Shown piece by piece: positions 28,141 through 37,615 of a stretch of 64,000 bases of DNA; position 1 is the stretch's first letter, and the number at the start of each line of letters is the position of its first letter. The translations under genes were made by a program, and so were the position numbers. The stretch is taken from contig CAWHVW010000005.1 in the NCBI GenBank assembly GCA_963832965.1, positions 372,001 through 436,000 on the forward strand, read 5' to 3'. Source of the stretch: CAWACP01 sp963832965. GTDB lineage: Bacteria > Acidobacteriota > Terriglobia > Bryobacterales > Bryobacteraceae. The notes under the pieces are model-generated. The model was not told where the DNA came from and did no database searches. It was given only the letters and a program-made list of their open reading frames with translations.

Positions 28141-30434
28141 TCAGGGCAACTTTACGCGAACTTCCGCGCCCGAGTACATCATCGCGCGCGCCCCGGCCAA
28201 TTCATTCAGGCCGCCCCCATGTCTTTGGTCCACCAGCACAACGCGGAAGGTGCGCTTCATTAACATCCCCTTATAGACGCCGGTGCGCCTGCCGATTGTT
28301 AGCGTCTTCGAAGCGTTGTTCCAGCGGAAGGGAATCGCGGCGCTGGCGCCGTGCTCGTAATCGTAGGAATCGCCGCCATCCTCGTACAGAGTGAACGAGC
28401 CGTCGGCGCCGGGATACACGCGAATTTCCAGCGGGTCGGCTGGCTTCTGGTCCACGTACTCGATGTCGGGACCGAGCGGCACAATCGACCCAGCCCGCAC
28501 AAACAGCGGCATGCTGTCGATGGGCGCAGCGGCGTCAACGCGGCTGCCGGACTGCTTACGATTCCCTGTCCAGAAGTCATACCAGACGGCTTTGCCCGGC
28601 AGATAGACGCTACGCGAAGCAGCTCCCGGCTCAATGACCGGATTCACCATCAAAGCCGGGCCAAACAGATACTGATCGGCGATGGTGAGTGCCTTGCGGT
28701 CGCCCGCGAAATCCATCACCAGCGGGCGCAGCATGGAACCGCCCTGGCTTGTCACCTGCCAGGAAACCGAGTAAATGTACGGCAGCAAGCGATAACGCAG
28801 CCGTTCGAACTTCTCAAGCGTCTTCTGCGTGGGTTCGTCGAATTGCCAGAACTCCTTGCCCGCACCCGTGCCGTGAACACGGAACATCGGCGTGAATGCG
28901 CCGAACTGGAACCAGCGCACGAACAGCTCCTGATACTTCGGGTCCTTCGGATCGCCTCCAAAAAACCTCCGATGTCGGTATTCCAATAAGGAACGCCGCT
29001 GATTGAGAAGTTGAGGCCCGCCGGAATCTGCTTGCGGAACACGTCCCACGTTCCCTTGATGTCGCCAGACCATGAGATGGCCGAGTTCCGCTGCTGGCCG
29101 GCGAAAGCGGAACGCGTCAGGATGACAACTCTCTTTCTGTCCGTCACCCCTCGCTGACCCTGGTAGATTCCGCTGGTGGTCATCAGCGGGTACGCGTTGA
29201 ACACGGTCGCGCCCAGGCCAGCCGCGGTTGGGATAGCGCGATACTCGCCCCACTTCCCTCCAATCTCGGGCTCGGACGCATCCAGCCACCAGCCATCGAT
29301 TCCAAGGACTCCGAGGTGTTCCTGGATCTGCCGCCAGTAAATGCGGCGGCCTTCAGCGTTGAAGGCGTCGTACCACCTGCCCTCGCCTTTCGGGTAGACG
29401 TTCGGAACAACGCCAGGATACAACGCGCCGGCCTGATCCAGTTCCTTCTCGTTCGCGATGCCGGGATCGAAGCGCGGCCATACGGAGATCAGGATGTGCG
29501 CGTTCATCCCATGGATGGAATCGACCATCGCTTTCGGATCCGGGTATCGCGCGGGATCGAACTCGTGTGAGCCCCAGCCGCCCGCTTTCCAGTACTGCCA
29601 ATCCTGAACGATGCCGTCGAGAGGTTTGTGGTTCTCGCGGTAGCGCGCTACGATTCCCAGCATCTCAGCCTGCGTGGAGTATCGCTCCTTGCATTGCCAG
29701 AAACCCCAGAGCCACTTTGGCATCAGCGGGGCCGCACCGGTCAGCGTCCGGTACGCGCCGATCACAGCATCCGCTTTGGGCCCGTAGATGAAGTAGTAGT
29801 CGACTGCCTTGCCGGTTTCCGAAACCCAGCGCAACGCATTCTCGTTGCCCTTGATTCCGGCCTCGACATCGGTGATCGCCGGATTGTCCCACAGCAGGCC
29901 ATATCCACGGCTGGAAACGAGCACTGGAATGCCGATCTCCATATTCTTCTGCTGCAGGTGCACCGATGAGCCGCGATAGCTCATGTAGCCATCCTGGTGC
30001 TGGCCGAGACCGTAGATCTGTTCATCGGGCGCGATCGCGAAACTGGCTCCGGTGGCGGCTTCGTGAGGTCCCGTCTCCCGCAGAATGTCAATGCCGCGCA
30101 CTCCGCGAAATGCGACGTCGTGAGTCTTCTTGTCGATACCGACCTGGAACGCCCCAAGCGAAAGCACAACATTCAGCGGCGTTTCCGTTGCCGCGAAACG
30201 TACCGTTGCCGGAGTGGCGATGACGGTCAGACTGTGCAGAGAGGGAGTCTCTTTTCCTGGAGCCCGCGTAACCCGCACGACGCGGTCCGACCAGACTTCC
30301 AGACGCAACACTTCGTTATCGAAGCGCACCAGGACACCGTGATCCTGCCTCTCCACGAGCGGAGCTGCCGCCTGCGCCGGCCAACTGCCAGACGCCACCG
30401 CGCCAAGAGCGAAAACCAGTCGATGGATATGCAC
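28141..30434 (-). pseudogene. Secreted GH31 alpha-xylosidase-like gene with one frameshift
   Basis: The GTG at 30434 overlaps the end of the GH97 gene and gives a signal peptide. The frame carries the GH31 barrel with nucleophile Asp in GWWLDASEPE and acid/base Asp in SWSGDIKGTW. At 28965-28970 it passes through a run of six T (coding strand) and is lost after NTDIGGF. Adding one T restores FFGGDPKDPKYQELF and the whole C-terminal half, ending at 28141. The corrected length is about 764 residues. It could be a sequencing error, a slipping site or a true mutation. Confidence 0.8.
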
Positions 30435-30441
30435 CTCGAAA

Positions 30442-32454
30442 TCACTTCCCCTTGCTGATGATCCCGGCAAAGCCGCCGCCGGGAGCGAGCGAGACCGGCA
30501 GCACCGATCCCGCGTTCATATCGCGCGTGGATTCCGCCACGGCAGCGTAGTCGGACGAGTCCACTTTGTCGGCAAAGCCGCGCAATGTCCATTGCCCTTT
30601 TCCGAGGAATTTTAGAGGCACCTGGAATTGTGCGCCGTCTTCGCCATTCATCGCCGCAAGGTACCAGCGCTCACCGGAGCGGCGGGCAACCACGATGGAC
30701 TTTCCGACTTCGCCCTGGAGTACCACGCTCTCATCCCACACTGTAGGAATCCCGCGAAGAAACTCGACGCCGGCCTGTCCGCGATAGTTTCTGGGACTGT
30801 CGCACAGCACTGTCAGCGGACTCGGATAAATCACGGTCATCGCAAGCTGGCGGGCCCTTGTACCCATCACTTTTGCCGGCACTGCGATCTTGAAATCCTT
30901 TGGAGCGCGATTCAAAAAGCCGCCCGGCGTGAAATCCATGGGGCCCAGCAGGGCGCGGGTGAACGGCAGCATGATAGTGTGCCGCAGCGTGCACTGATTG
31001 CCAGGCAGCTTGTTGTATTCGTTGCCGAGCACCCCTTCCTGGGTGATGAAGTTGGGATAGGTCCGGGCCATGCCGGTGGGCTTATAAGTTCCATGGAAGT
31101 CGATCATCAGGTGGTATTTTGCCGCCGTGGCGAGGACCTTTTCGCACCATTGGACGGCTTCCTGCGACTGGCTGTTGATGAAGTCGATCTTCACGCCGGC
31201 GAAACCCAGTCCGGCGAAGTATGCGAGGGCTTTTTCCACGCCGAATGTCTGAACGTCCAGTGAATGTGCCCAGATGAACAGGCGCACGTTCTTTGACTTC
31301 GCATATTGAATCAATTCCGGGATATCGATGGCGGGATCGGACTGTGTGAAATCGGCCAGGTCCGGGTTGGGCGTGGACTGGAGCGATTTGCTGTAGAGCG
31401 TCATGTTCTTGTACCAGAGCCAGTCCATCAACTGGTAAGGCCAGCCCATTTCGGCGGCGAAGTCGATGTACTCCTTGTCGGCTGCCGTCGTGCCCCGAGC
31501 GATGACGGCGGTGTGGCTGGGATCGGGATCGTAGGGGTTTGTCCCGGTCCACCAGGGATCCCACGCACAGGCGCCCGCTTTGACCCACGAAGTATCCTGC
31601 AAACGGCTGGGCGACGCGAGCGTGGCGATCAGGTCGTTGCCGGCGAGAGTCGCGGCGGTGCTTCCATACATCAGCACGCGCCACGGACTGTCCCGGGGCG
31701 CCGATGACACCACCAGCCCTTGCCCGTCCGCGCGTGGATCGAGAGTCACCTTTACGGCGGTTGTGCCGGTGCCAGTGATCGACATACCCGCCCAGTCGAG
31801 CAAATCGGATTCGGAGACGGCAAAATATCCCGCCGGGGTTTCCACCAGCAGTGGGAGTATGCTCCTGAAGGGCTCCCCGGGCTTGCCGGCCGGGATCGCG
31901 CTCAGTTTCATTTCCGGATAATGGGCCTCCGTCGAAGGCGATTCTCCTCCCGCCCAGCACCGATAATCTTCGGCGAAGCGGAATTCAGTAAGTTCGTTCG
32001 TGAGGACGAAATGCCCAAGGCTGGCACTATCGGGAATGTCATAACGAAACGCGACGCCGTCGTCATAGGCGCGCACGATCAAACCGAACGTACGCCTCCC
32101 CGCGCCACGCTCCTCCAGCACAAGATGCATTTCCCGCCAGCGATCGCGGACCAGCCTGTTGCTGCCAAACCGGTTCTCCCACTGCCCATCGTGCCCGGCC
32201 CGGACGGTCCTGTCGATCACCGCCATCGGGCCCAGCTTTGCACCACCCTCAAACTCAAGACCGAGTGGCGAACGGGTCAGTACGGTCTTGCCTTGGGCTT
32301 CAAGGCGGAACGCCAGGCCATGATCGTCGGAGACAATAATCGCCAGTTCGCCGCCGGGTGAAACAAGTTTCTGTTCCCCCGCTCGCGCCGCGATGGTGGT
32401 TAGCATCAGCCCCAGCGTCGAGAAGGCAGCGGCAATCCGTAATCCGTTCGGCAT
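30442..32454 (-). CDS. GH97 alpha-galactosidase/alpha-glucosidase
   Basis: This 670-residue protein has a signal peptide and the three GH97 parts: an N-terminal beta-sandwich (residues about 27-280), a (beta/alpha)8 barrel and a C-terminal beta domain. In the barrel, Asp424 in GVKIDFINSQ and Glu473 in TQEGVLGNEYN match the nucleophile and acid/base of the retaining branch, which favours an alpha-galactosidase role over the inverting SusB-like branch. This assignment rests on family knowledge. It is the first gene of the GH97-GH31-GH3 operon, with two operator-like sites 50-80 bp upstream. Confidence 0.85.
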   Translation of the reverse strand: MPNGLRIAAAFSTLGLMLTTIAARAGEQKLVSPGGELAIIVSDDHGLAFRLEAQGKTVLTRSPLGLEFEGGAKLGPMAVIDRTVRAGHDGQWENRFGSNRLVRDRWREMHLVLEERGAGRRTFGLIVRAYDDGVAFRYDIPDSASLGHFVLTNELTEFRFAEDYRCWAGGESPSTEAHYPEMKLSAIPAGKPGEPFRSILPLLVETPAGYFAVSESDLLDWAGMSITGTGTTAVKVTLDPRADGQGLVVSSAPRDSPWRVLMYGSTAATLAGNDLIATLASPSRLQDTSWVKAGACAWDPWWTGTNPYDPDPSHTAVIARGTTAADKEYIDFAAEMGWPYQLMDWLWYKNMTLYSKSLQSTPNPDLADFTQSDPAIDIPELIQYAKSKNVRLFIWAHSLDVQTFGVEKALAYFAGLGFAGVKIDFINSQSQEAVQWCEKVLATAAKYHLMIDFHGTYKPTGMARTYPNFITQEGVLGNEYNKLPGNQCTLRHTIMLPFTRALLGPMDFTPGGFLNRAPKDFKIAVPAKVMGTRARQLAMTVIYPSPLTVLCDSPRNYRGQAGVEFLRGIPTVWDESVVLQGEVGKSIVVARRSGERWYLAAMNGEDGAQFQVPLKFLGKGQWTLRGFADKVDSSDYAAVAESTRDMNAGSVLPVSLAPGGGFAGIISKGK

Positions 32455-32502
32455 GGTTCATTTGCTCCTGGCTTTGGCATCGGAAGAGCCGCGTCTTCGT
32501 GC

Positions 32503-32533
32503 ACAAAAATCGTTAACTGCTGCGTTGACTTTA
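32503..32533 (-). promoter_or_regulatory. Tandem LacI-type operator-like sites upstream of GH97 operon
   Basis: ACAAAAATCGTTAACTGC (32503-32520) has the half-site CGTTAACTG found in the other sites. Eleven base pairs further on, GCGTTGACTTT repeats the half-site with CGTTGACT. The one-helical-turn spacing would allow two dimers on the same face of the DNA. The start of GH97 is at 32454. Confidence 0.6.
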
Positions 32534-32810
32534 AGCGGCGCGGAAAAGGCCCGACCTGAATCATTATATGCTCCAACGGAACCACACGCATGCGTGATCT
32601 CGACATCTGCCCGGCCGGGGCAGGGCCTTTCGATCGGTGGTGCGAATATTCACGGGTCTTCGACCGAATGGGCAGGGCAAGCTGATGGCCTCGTTCTCGC
32701 CCTCCGTGAATTACGCGGAGGTTAGAGCGCTTGAGGTGGTGGACGAAACGCGATTCGGGATATCGTTTCCCCGTAACTCCCTTAGAGGCGGCCTTGAGAA
32801 TGACGACCGG
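32521..32810. other. Intergenic region between the operator and the second regulator gene
   Basis: Apart from the operator sites at its left end, I see no gene or strong hairpin here. Open frames on both strands lack recognisable domains. Confidence 0.4.
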
Positions 32811-33989
32811 CTACCAGAAGTAGGTCGCGACGATGCTGGGGGGCCCGGGCGTGTCGCCCACGATTTTCGTGTGAAGGAGCACCTGAAGGTTCTTTTTCGG
32901 CCAGTCATCTGGCGCCTTCATGGCCAGAGCGCTCAGAAGCCGCGAAGACGTGAGAAATTCCCCCGCTGCACGGCTGCCATACTGGGTGATTCCCGCAGCC
33001 ACGATCAGAAGTTCGCCCGTGTTGGAGTCGAAGACACGTGAAACAATCGCGTAGTCCTCGGTTGTCCGTCCGTCCGGCGTCATGCCCGGCAGCGTGTACA
33101 AACGGTTGTCCAGGCGGTCTCGAATCGTGGGGTGCCGTTCAAAAATGAACCGCAATTCGCTCGTCGTCTGCAGAGTCCAGGCGTTACCAAAGGCTCCGAT
33201 TAAAATCGAGGGCTGGTATCTCAGATCGCTGAAGCTGAGATCGGCGCCATAGCGCATTTGATAGAGCTTCCCTCTCCGGGCGAAAAGCGATGTCAGCAAC
33301 ACGCTGGCGTACGCGTCGCCGACCGTCATGTACTGGTTGAGAACGGGGACAAGGTTGTGCGGGGAGTCGGTCAGGTCGGGGGCCCGAAAAACTGGCGTGG
33401 CCGCGTTGTAGACGAGAATCGGCTTTGGGTTGTTCAACGCGGGCGCCCAGAACTGGTCCATCGGCGAAGGCGTCGCGGGCGGAATGGAGCGGAAGCCGCG
33501 TATCAGAACGGCGCTCGTCGCAATCACGAGGACCGCGACAAGGAACCACCGCCACGGAAACTTACGCGGATCTGGCCTCGGCGATAGCGGCGGCGCTGGC
33601 TCCTCGGTCTTCCACTGAAAAACCGCTTTGTAGGAGCCCGGCGGAATATCGATCCGAACGGGGCTGTCCGTACGGTTCTGATAATACTGCGCCAGCCGTT
33701 TCCGAACCTCGGCCGCCCGCACCCGAACCACCGGGTCTTCGCCTGGCTCGAAATCGGGGCCGCGACCGAACACTGCTGTCCCAATGGCTCGCTCGCGGAG
33801 CTGGTCGTTTTTTCCGGCAAGTGTGTGCTCGACCACGTACACGAGGAGGTTCTGGCACTGGCGCGTGGTCCGGAATGGCGCACTTTCAACGAGTTGGCGA
33901 AGTGTTTCCCGAATCAGGACAGCGTTTACGTTCGATATAGTCTCCGGGCTCGGCAGTCCTGTTACAGAATGTTCCACAGAACCCCCCAA
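32811..33989 (-). CDS. Single-pass membrane protein, paralogue of the 11441 putative regulator
   Basis: This 392-residue protein shares its layout with the protein at 11441-12673. It has an N-terminal domain (residues about 26-125) with LLVYVVEHTLAGK, FGRGPDFEPGEDPVVRVRA and VRKRLAQYY. One membrane helix follows at about 147-163, then a C-terminal domain with ILIGAFGNAWTLQTTSELRF and a terminal GPPSIVATYFW. The equivalent part of the other copy reads VLIGAFDNPWTLRITEKLRF. It is divergent from the receptor gene at 34166, with an operator-like site between. I infer a signal-responsive regulator of the receptor; its mechanism is unknown. Confidence 0.7.
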   Translation of the reverse strand: MGGSVEHSVTGLPSPETISNVNAVLIRETLRQLVESAPFRTTRQCQNLLVYVVEHTLAGKNDQLRERAIGTAVFGRGPDFEPGEDPVVRVRAAEVRKRLAQYYQNRTDSPVRIDIPPGSYKAVFQWKTEEPAPPLSPRPDPRKFPWRWFLVAVLVIATSAVLIRGFRSIPPATPSPMDQFWAPALNNPKPILVYNAATPVFRAPDLTDSPHNLVPVLNQYMTVGDAYASVLLTSLFARRGKLYQMRYGADLSFSDLRYQPSILIGAFGNAWTLQTTSELRFIFERHPTIRDRLDNRLYTLPGMTPDGRTTEDYAIVSRVFDSNTGELLIVAAGITQYGSRAAGEFLTSSRLLSALAMKAPDDWPKKNLQVLLHTKIVGDTPGPPSIVATYFW

Positions 33990-34079
33990 GGTACTTTACC
34001 CCCTGTGTGTAACCTTCGCAAGCTATAGAGCCCGTGTCGTTGAGCGAACAACATACAGTAAAGAGCCTTGCCAACAAAT

Positions 34080-34109
34080 CCAGTCAACGATTACTTTATC
34101 ACTGACGAG
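34080..34109 (+). promoter_or_regulatory. Operator-like sites upstream of the TonB receptor operon
   Basis: CCAGTCAACGATTACTTT (34080-34097) reads on the other strand AAAGTAAT-CG-TTGACTGG, matching the shared half-site. An overlapping second match, TACTTTATCACTGACGAG (34092-34109), resembles the site at 52524 but has CA at the centre instead of CG. The receptor ATG lies about 60-80 bp downstream. Confidence 0.6.
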
Positions 34110-34165
34110 AGGCAGTCCGCATCTCAAGCCAGAATTGCCGTCTCGAGAGAAAAGGGGAAAGTCTC

Positions 34166-37100
34166 ATGTTGCCAACGTACACGCCACGAGGCGGTTTGGC
34201 CTTTGCTGTCGGCCTGTTAGCCGCTCTCGTGATTCTCCATTCATCCGCCAGCGCCCAAACTCAGGCATTCAGTGCGTCGCTGAGCGGAGTTGTCCACGAT
34301 AGTTCGGAAGCCGCAATCCCCGGGGCGAGAGTCACCCTGGCGAGCCCGGAGAAGGGCATCATCCGAACCTATGCAACCGACCCGGAGGGACGATACTCAT
34401 TCGCTTTGATGCCGCCAGCAACCTACACGCTGACCGTCGAAGCCAGCGGGTTTTCCTCCTACAAGCAGACGGGGATTGTTTTGGAGGCAGGCCAATCCGC
34501 AAGTCAGGAAGTCGCCATGCAAGTGGGAGCAGTACAGAGCGAGGTGACGGTTACTGCTGCGGGGACCATCCTCGCCGCCGACAATGCTAACGTCTCCTCG
34601 GACCTGAACCAACAGCAGATCGACCAGCTTCCGGTGGATTTCCGCAGCGCTTTTGGTCTCGTGATGCTGAACTCCTCAGTGAACAACTCGTCGCAGTTCC
34701 AGGTGGTCAATGGCGGAGGACAGTCAGGGACCGCCGATCAGGATATCTCCTTCATGAACTTCGGGGGCGGCTTCTTTGGGACCAGCGCCTACCTGCTCGA
34801 CGGCCACTGGGACACCGCCGCCGACTGGGGCGGGGTCATCTATGTGCCGTCCATGGAAGCGGTTCAGGAAGCGAAGATCCAGACGAACAGCTTCACCGCG
34901 GAATACGGCTGGAGCACCGGCAACATGTACAACGTAATCACCAAGTCCGGCACCAGCAGCCTCCACGGGGACGCGTTCGAGTTCCTTCGCAATTCCGACC
35001 TCGATTCCAACTTCTTCTTCAATAACGCCGACGGCATCCCTAGGACGCCGTTCAGGCGCAACCAGTTTGGCGTCGCCGGCGGCGGACCGGTTTACATTCC
35101 CGGCATCTACAAGCAGCGCAACAAGACCTTCTTCTTCGCGTATTACGAAGGACTGCGCCAGGGCACTCCGGGTCCCGTTACCCTCACCATGCCGACAACT
35201 GCCGAAAAAAGTGGAGATTTCTCCGGCATCTCCCAGATAATATATAACCCCTTCAGCACGGTGGCGACCTCCAGCGGATTCTCGCGTGAGCCATTCCCGG
35301 GGAATACAATCCCGGCAAACCTGATCAGCTCGGTTGCGGCCAAGCTGATGGCGTACTATCCCTCCCCGACGAACAGCGCCCTGATCAACAACTTCTCGGC
35401 CTCAGCCAGTGCCGCGGCGACCTCCGACGAATATGGCCTCCGGTTCGACCACAACTTCACCGACAACCTGCGCATCTTCCTGCGCTGGTCGAATAAAGAC
35501 GAGTCCAAGGTGGAAGAGGCGGATTATTACGGCAACGATCCTGGCGGACCGGGATCAATGAACCCCAACAACCGTCTGGATGGCGCGGGCGGTGTAACAT
35601 GGGTGCTCAATCCGACGACGGTTATCAGCCTCAACGCGGGCTACAATCACTGGTTTGAAGGCAATGTAATGGAGGGCTATCCGTTTGATTTTACCCAGCT
35701 CGGCCTGCCTTCCTTCATCAATGCGACCTCGAACCAGTTCCCGGTTGTTTCGGTGGGCGGCTATGCCGCATTGGGTCCAGAAAACGGAGCGGGACAGGGC
35801 GGCTTCCCACGCAACGATTTGACCTGGTCGGCCGACCTCAACAAAACCCACGGTTCTCACTCCTTCACGATGGGTTTCATGGAAGTAACGAGCCAGACCG
35901 GCGGCGGACGTATTTATCCCACGACGTTCGACTTCGGTTCCGTCTCCACCGCGGGACCGAACCCGGAGACTGCGGACCCCAGCGCCAGCGGCAACGCCAT
36001 TGCTTCAATGCTGCTCGGAGTCGGGACGGGCGGCTCCACCGGCGTCTCCTTCAAGCCGTTCACCTCGAAGCAATATTACGGCATCCACTTCCAGGACGAC
36101 TGGAAAATCGCTCGCAAGCTCACGCTGAATCTGGGCATGCGCTGGGAATACCAAACCGCGCCCGTGGAACGCTACAATCAGCAAAACTATTTCGACTTCA
36201 ACGCCGCCAACCCGATCAGTTCGGCGCTCGGTTACACGGTCCTGGGCACCGTCGTTTACAATGGCGTCAACGGCGCCGGGCGCGGACTTTACGACCCGAC
36301 CTGGAAAGACTTCGCTCCACGGCTCGGCCTCGCCTATCAGGCCATGGACAAGCTGGTTGTCAGAGCCGGATTTGGCCTCTACTATGTGCCCTCCTTTTTG
36401 GGACAGGGAAATGGCCAGGGTTACGGGCAGAGCACGCCCTGGAATGCCGTCGCGTCCGACGGTTACACGCCGCTGGATAACCTCGACAATCCGTTTCCCA
36501 ACGGCCCGCTTGCGCAAACCGGCAACAGCACGGGCGCTATGACCAACGTCGGTTACGGCACGAGCGGTTCGCAGCTCAACCGGCCCGACCCGTACATGGA
36601 GCAGTGGATGGCCGGAATCCAGTATGCCGTGACCAAGAACGACCTGATCGATGTCAGCTACGTGGGGAATCATGGCGTCAAGCTGGCCCAGGGCGGCCTG
36701 GACTACGATCAGTTGCCGACAGCGGACCTTTCGCTGGGCAATCAACTGCTCCAGCAGGTCCCCAACCCGTTTTACGGCAAGATCAGCGGCAGCGGTTGCG
36801 GCCTTTCCAGTCCGACGGTCGCGTATGGGCAGTTGCTGCTTCCCTATCCGGAATTTTGCAGCGTCAGCATAGCGCAGCCGCTGGACAGCTTTTCGCATTA
36901 CAACGCTCTCGATGTGACCTACACTCACCGCTGGAGCTCGGGGCTGAATCTGTTGGCCTCGTACACATACTCCAGGTTCATCGACAACACCTCTGCAACA
37001 ACCTCCTGGTTGGGCCAGTCGCCCATTCGGAACGCCTACAACCTGGCTACCGAGAAATCGCTGGACGCTGCAGACACCCCGAACAGCCTGGTTATCACCT

Positions 37101-37615
37101 ACATCTACGAACTCCCGATTGGAAAGGGCAAGAAGGTTGGATCGAACCTCAACGCCGTGGCCGATGCGATTATCGGCGGCTGGCAGGTCTCGGGAGTCAC
37201 CACCTTCAAGAGCGGCTTCCCGATCGCTATAAATGACGGCGACAACAACACCAACTCATTTGGCGGTAACCAGAGGCCGAACCTGGTGGGCGACCCCACC
37301 CTCAGCAGCCCGACCATTCAGCAGTGGTTCAACACCGCCGCATTCGCGCAACCCGCGCCATTCACTTTCGGAAATGCGCCTCGGTACATGGGAAATGTCC
37401 GGGCGCCGGGTCTGGCGAACTGGGACATCGGGCTTCAGAAGTGGTTCCACTACCGCGAAATCCTGAAGGTTCAGCTCCGGGCCGAAATGTTCAACGCGTT
37501 CAACCACGTCAACTTCTACGCGCCCGACGGCAATCTCACGGATCCGAACTTTGGAGTGATCTCAGCCACGCTTCCACCGCGCGACATCCAGATGGGACTG
37601 AAGTTGTACTGGTAA
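34166..37615 (+). CDS. Oar-type TonB-dependent receptor of the island II glycan locus
   Basis: This 1149-residue outer-membrane receptor has a signal peptide, a carboxypeptidase-regulatory domain (residues about 38-120; SGVVHDSSEAAIPGARVTLA), a plug domain, the conserved SGTSSLHGDAFEFLRNSDLD, and a barrel ending KLYW. It leads a five-gene operon: receptor, TPR protein, GPH symporter, GH31 and a beta-helix protein. In this position it should import the oligosaccharides that the locus trims, powered by TonB. Regulation by the LacI-type protein is suggested by operator-like sites just upstream. Confidence 0.92.
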   Translation: MLPTYTPRGGLAFAVGLLAALVILHSSASAQTQAFSASLSGVVHDSSEAAIPGARVTLASPEKGIIRTYATDPEGRYSFALMPPATYTLTVEASGFSSYKQTGIVLEAGQSASQEVAMQVGAVQSEVTVTAAGTILAADNANVSSDLNQQQIDQLPVDFRSAFGLVMLNSSVNNSSQFQVVNGGGQSGTADQDISFMNFGGGFFGTSAYLLDGHWDTAADWGGVIYVPSMEAVQEAKIQTNSFTAEYGWSTGNMYNVITKSGTSSLHGDAFEFLRNSDLDSNFFFNNADGIPRTPFRRNQFGVAGGGPVYIPGIYKQRNKTFFFAYYEGLRQGTPGPVTLTMPTTAEKSGDFSGISQIIYNPFSTVATSSGFSREPFPGNTIPANLISSVAAKLMAYYPSPTNSALINNFSASASAAATSDEYGLRFDHNFTDNLRIFLRWSNKDESKVEEADYYGNDPGGPGSMNPNNRLDGAGGVTWVLNPTTVISLNAGYNHWFEGNVMEGYPFDFTQLGLPSFINATSNQFPVVSVGGYAALGPENGAGQGGFPRNDLTWSADLNKTHGSHSFTMGFMEVTSQTGGGRIYPTTFDFGSVSTAGPNPETADPSASGNAIASMLLGVGTGGSTGVSFKPFTSKQYYGIHFQDDWKIARKLTLNLGMRWEYQTAPVERYNQQNYFDFNAANPISSALGYTVLGTVVYNGVNGAGRGLYDPTWKDFAPRLGLAYQAMDKLVVRAGFGLYYVPSFLGQGNGQGYGQSTPWNAVASDGYTPLDNLDNPFPNGPLAQTGNSTGAMTNVGYGTSGSQLNRPDPYMEQWMAGIQYAVTKNDLIDVSYVGNHGVKLAQGGLDYDQLPTADLSLGNQLLQQVPNPFYGKISGSGCGLSSPTVAYGQLLLPYPEFCSVSIAQPLDSFSHYNALDVTYTHRWSSGLNLLASYTYSRFIDNTSATTSWLGQSPIRNAYNLATEKSLDAADTPNSLVITYIYELPIGKGKKVGSNLNAVADAIIGGWQVSGVTTFKSGFPIAINDGDNNTNSFGGNQRPNLVGDPTLSSPTIQQWFNTAAFAQPAPFTFGNAPRYMGNVRAPGLANWDIGLQKWFHYREILKVQLRAEMFNAFNHVNFYAPDGNLTDPNFGVISATLPPRDIQMGLKLYW

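Noticed and set aside
34166..37615. SusC/SusD-type locus
   Set aside because: The receptor has the Oar-like domain order and no SusD-like lipoprotein gene is nearby, so the Bacteroidetes name is not justified.
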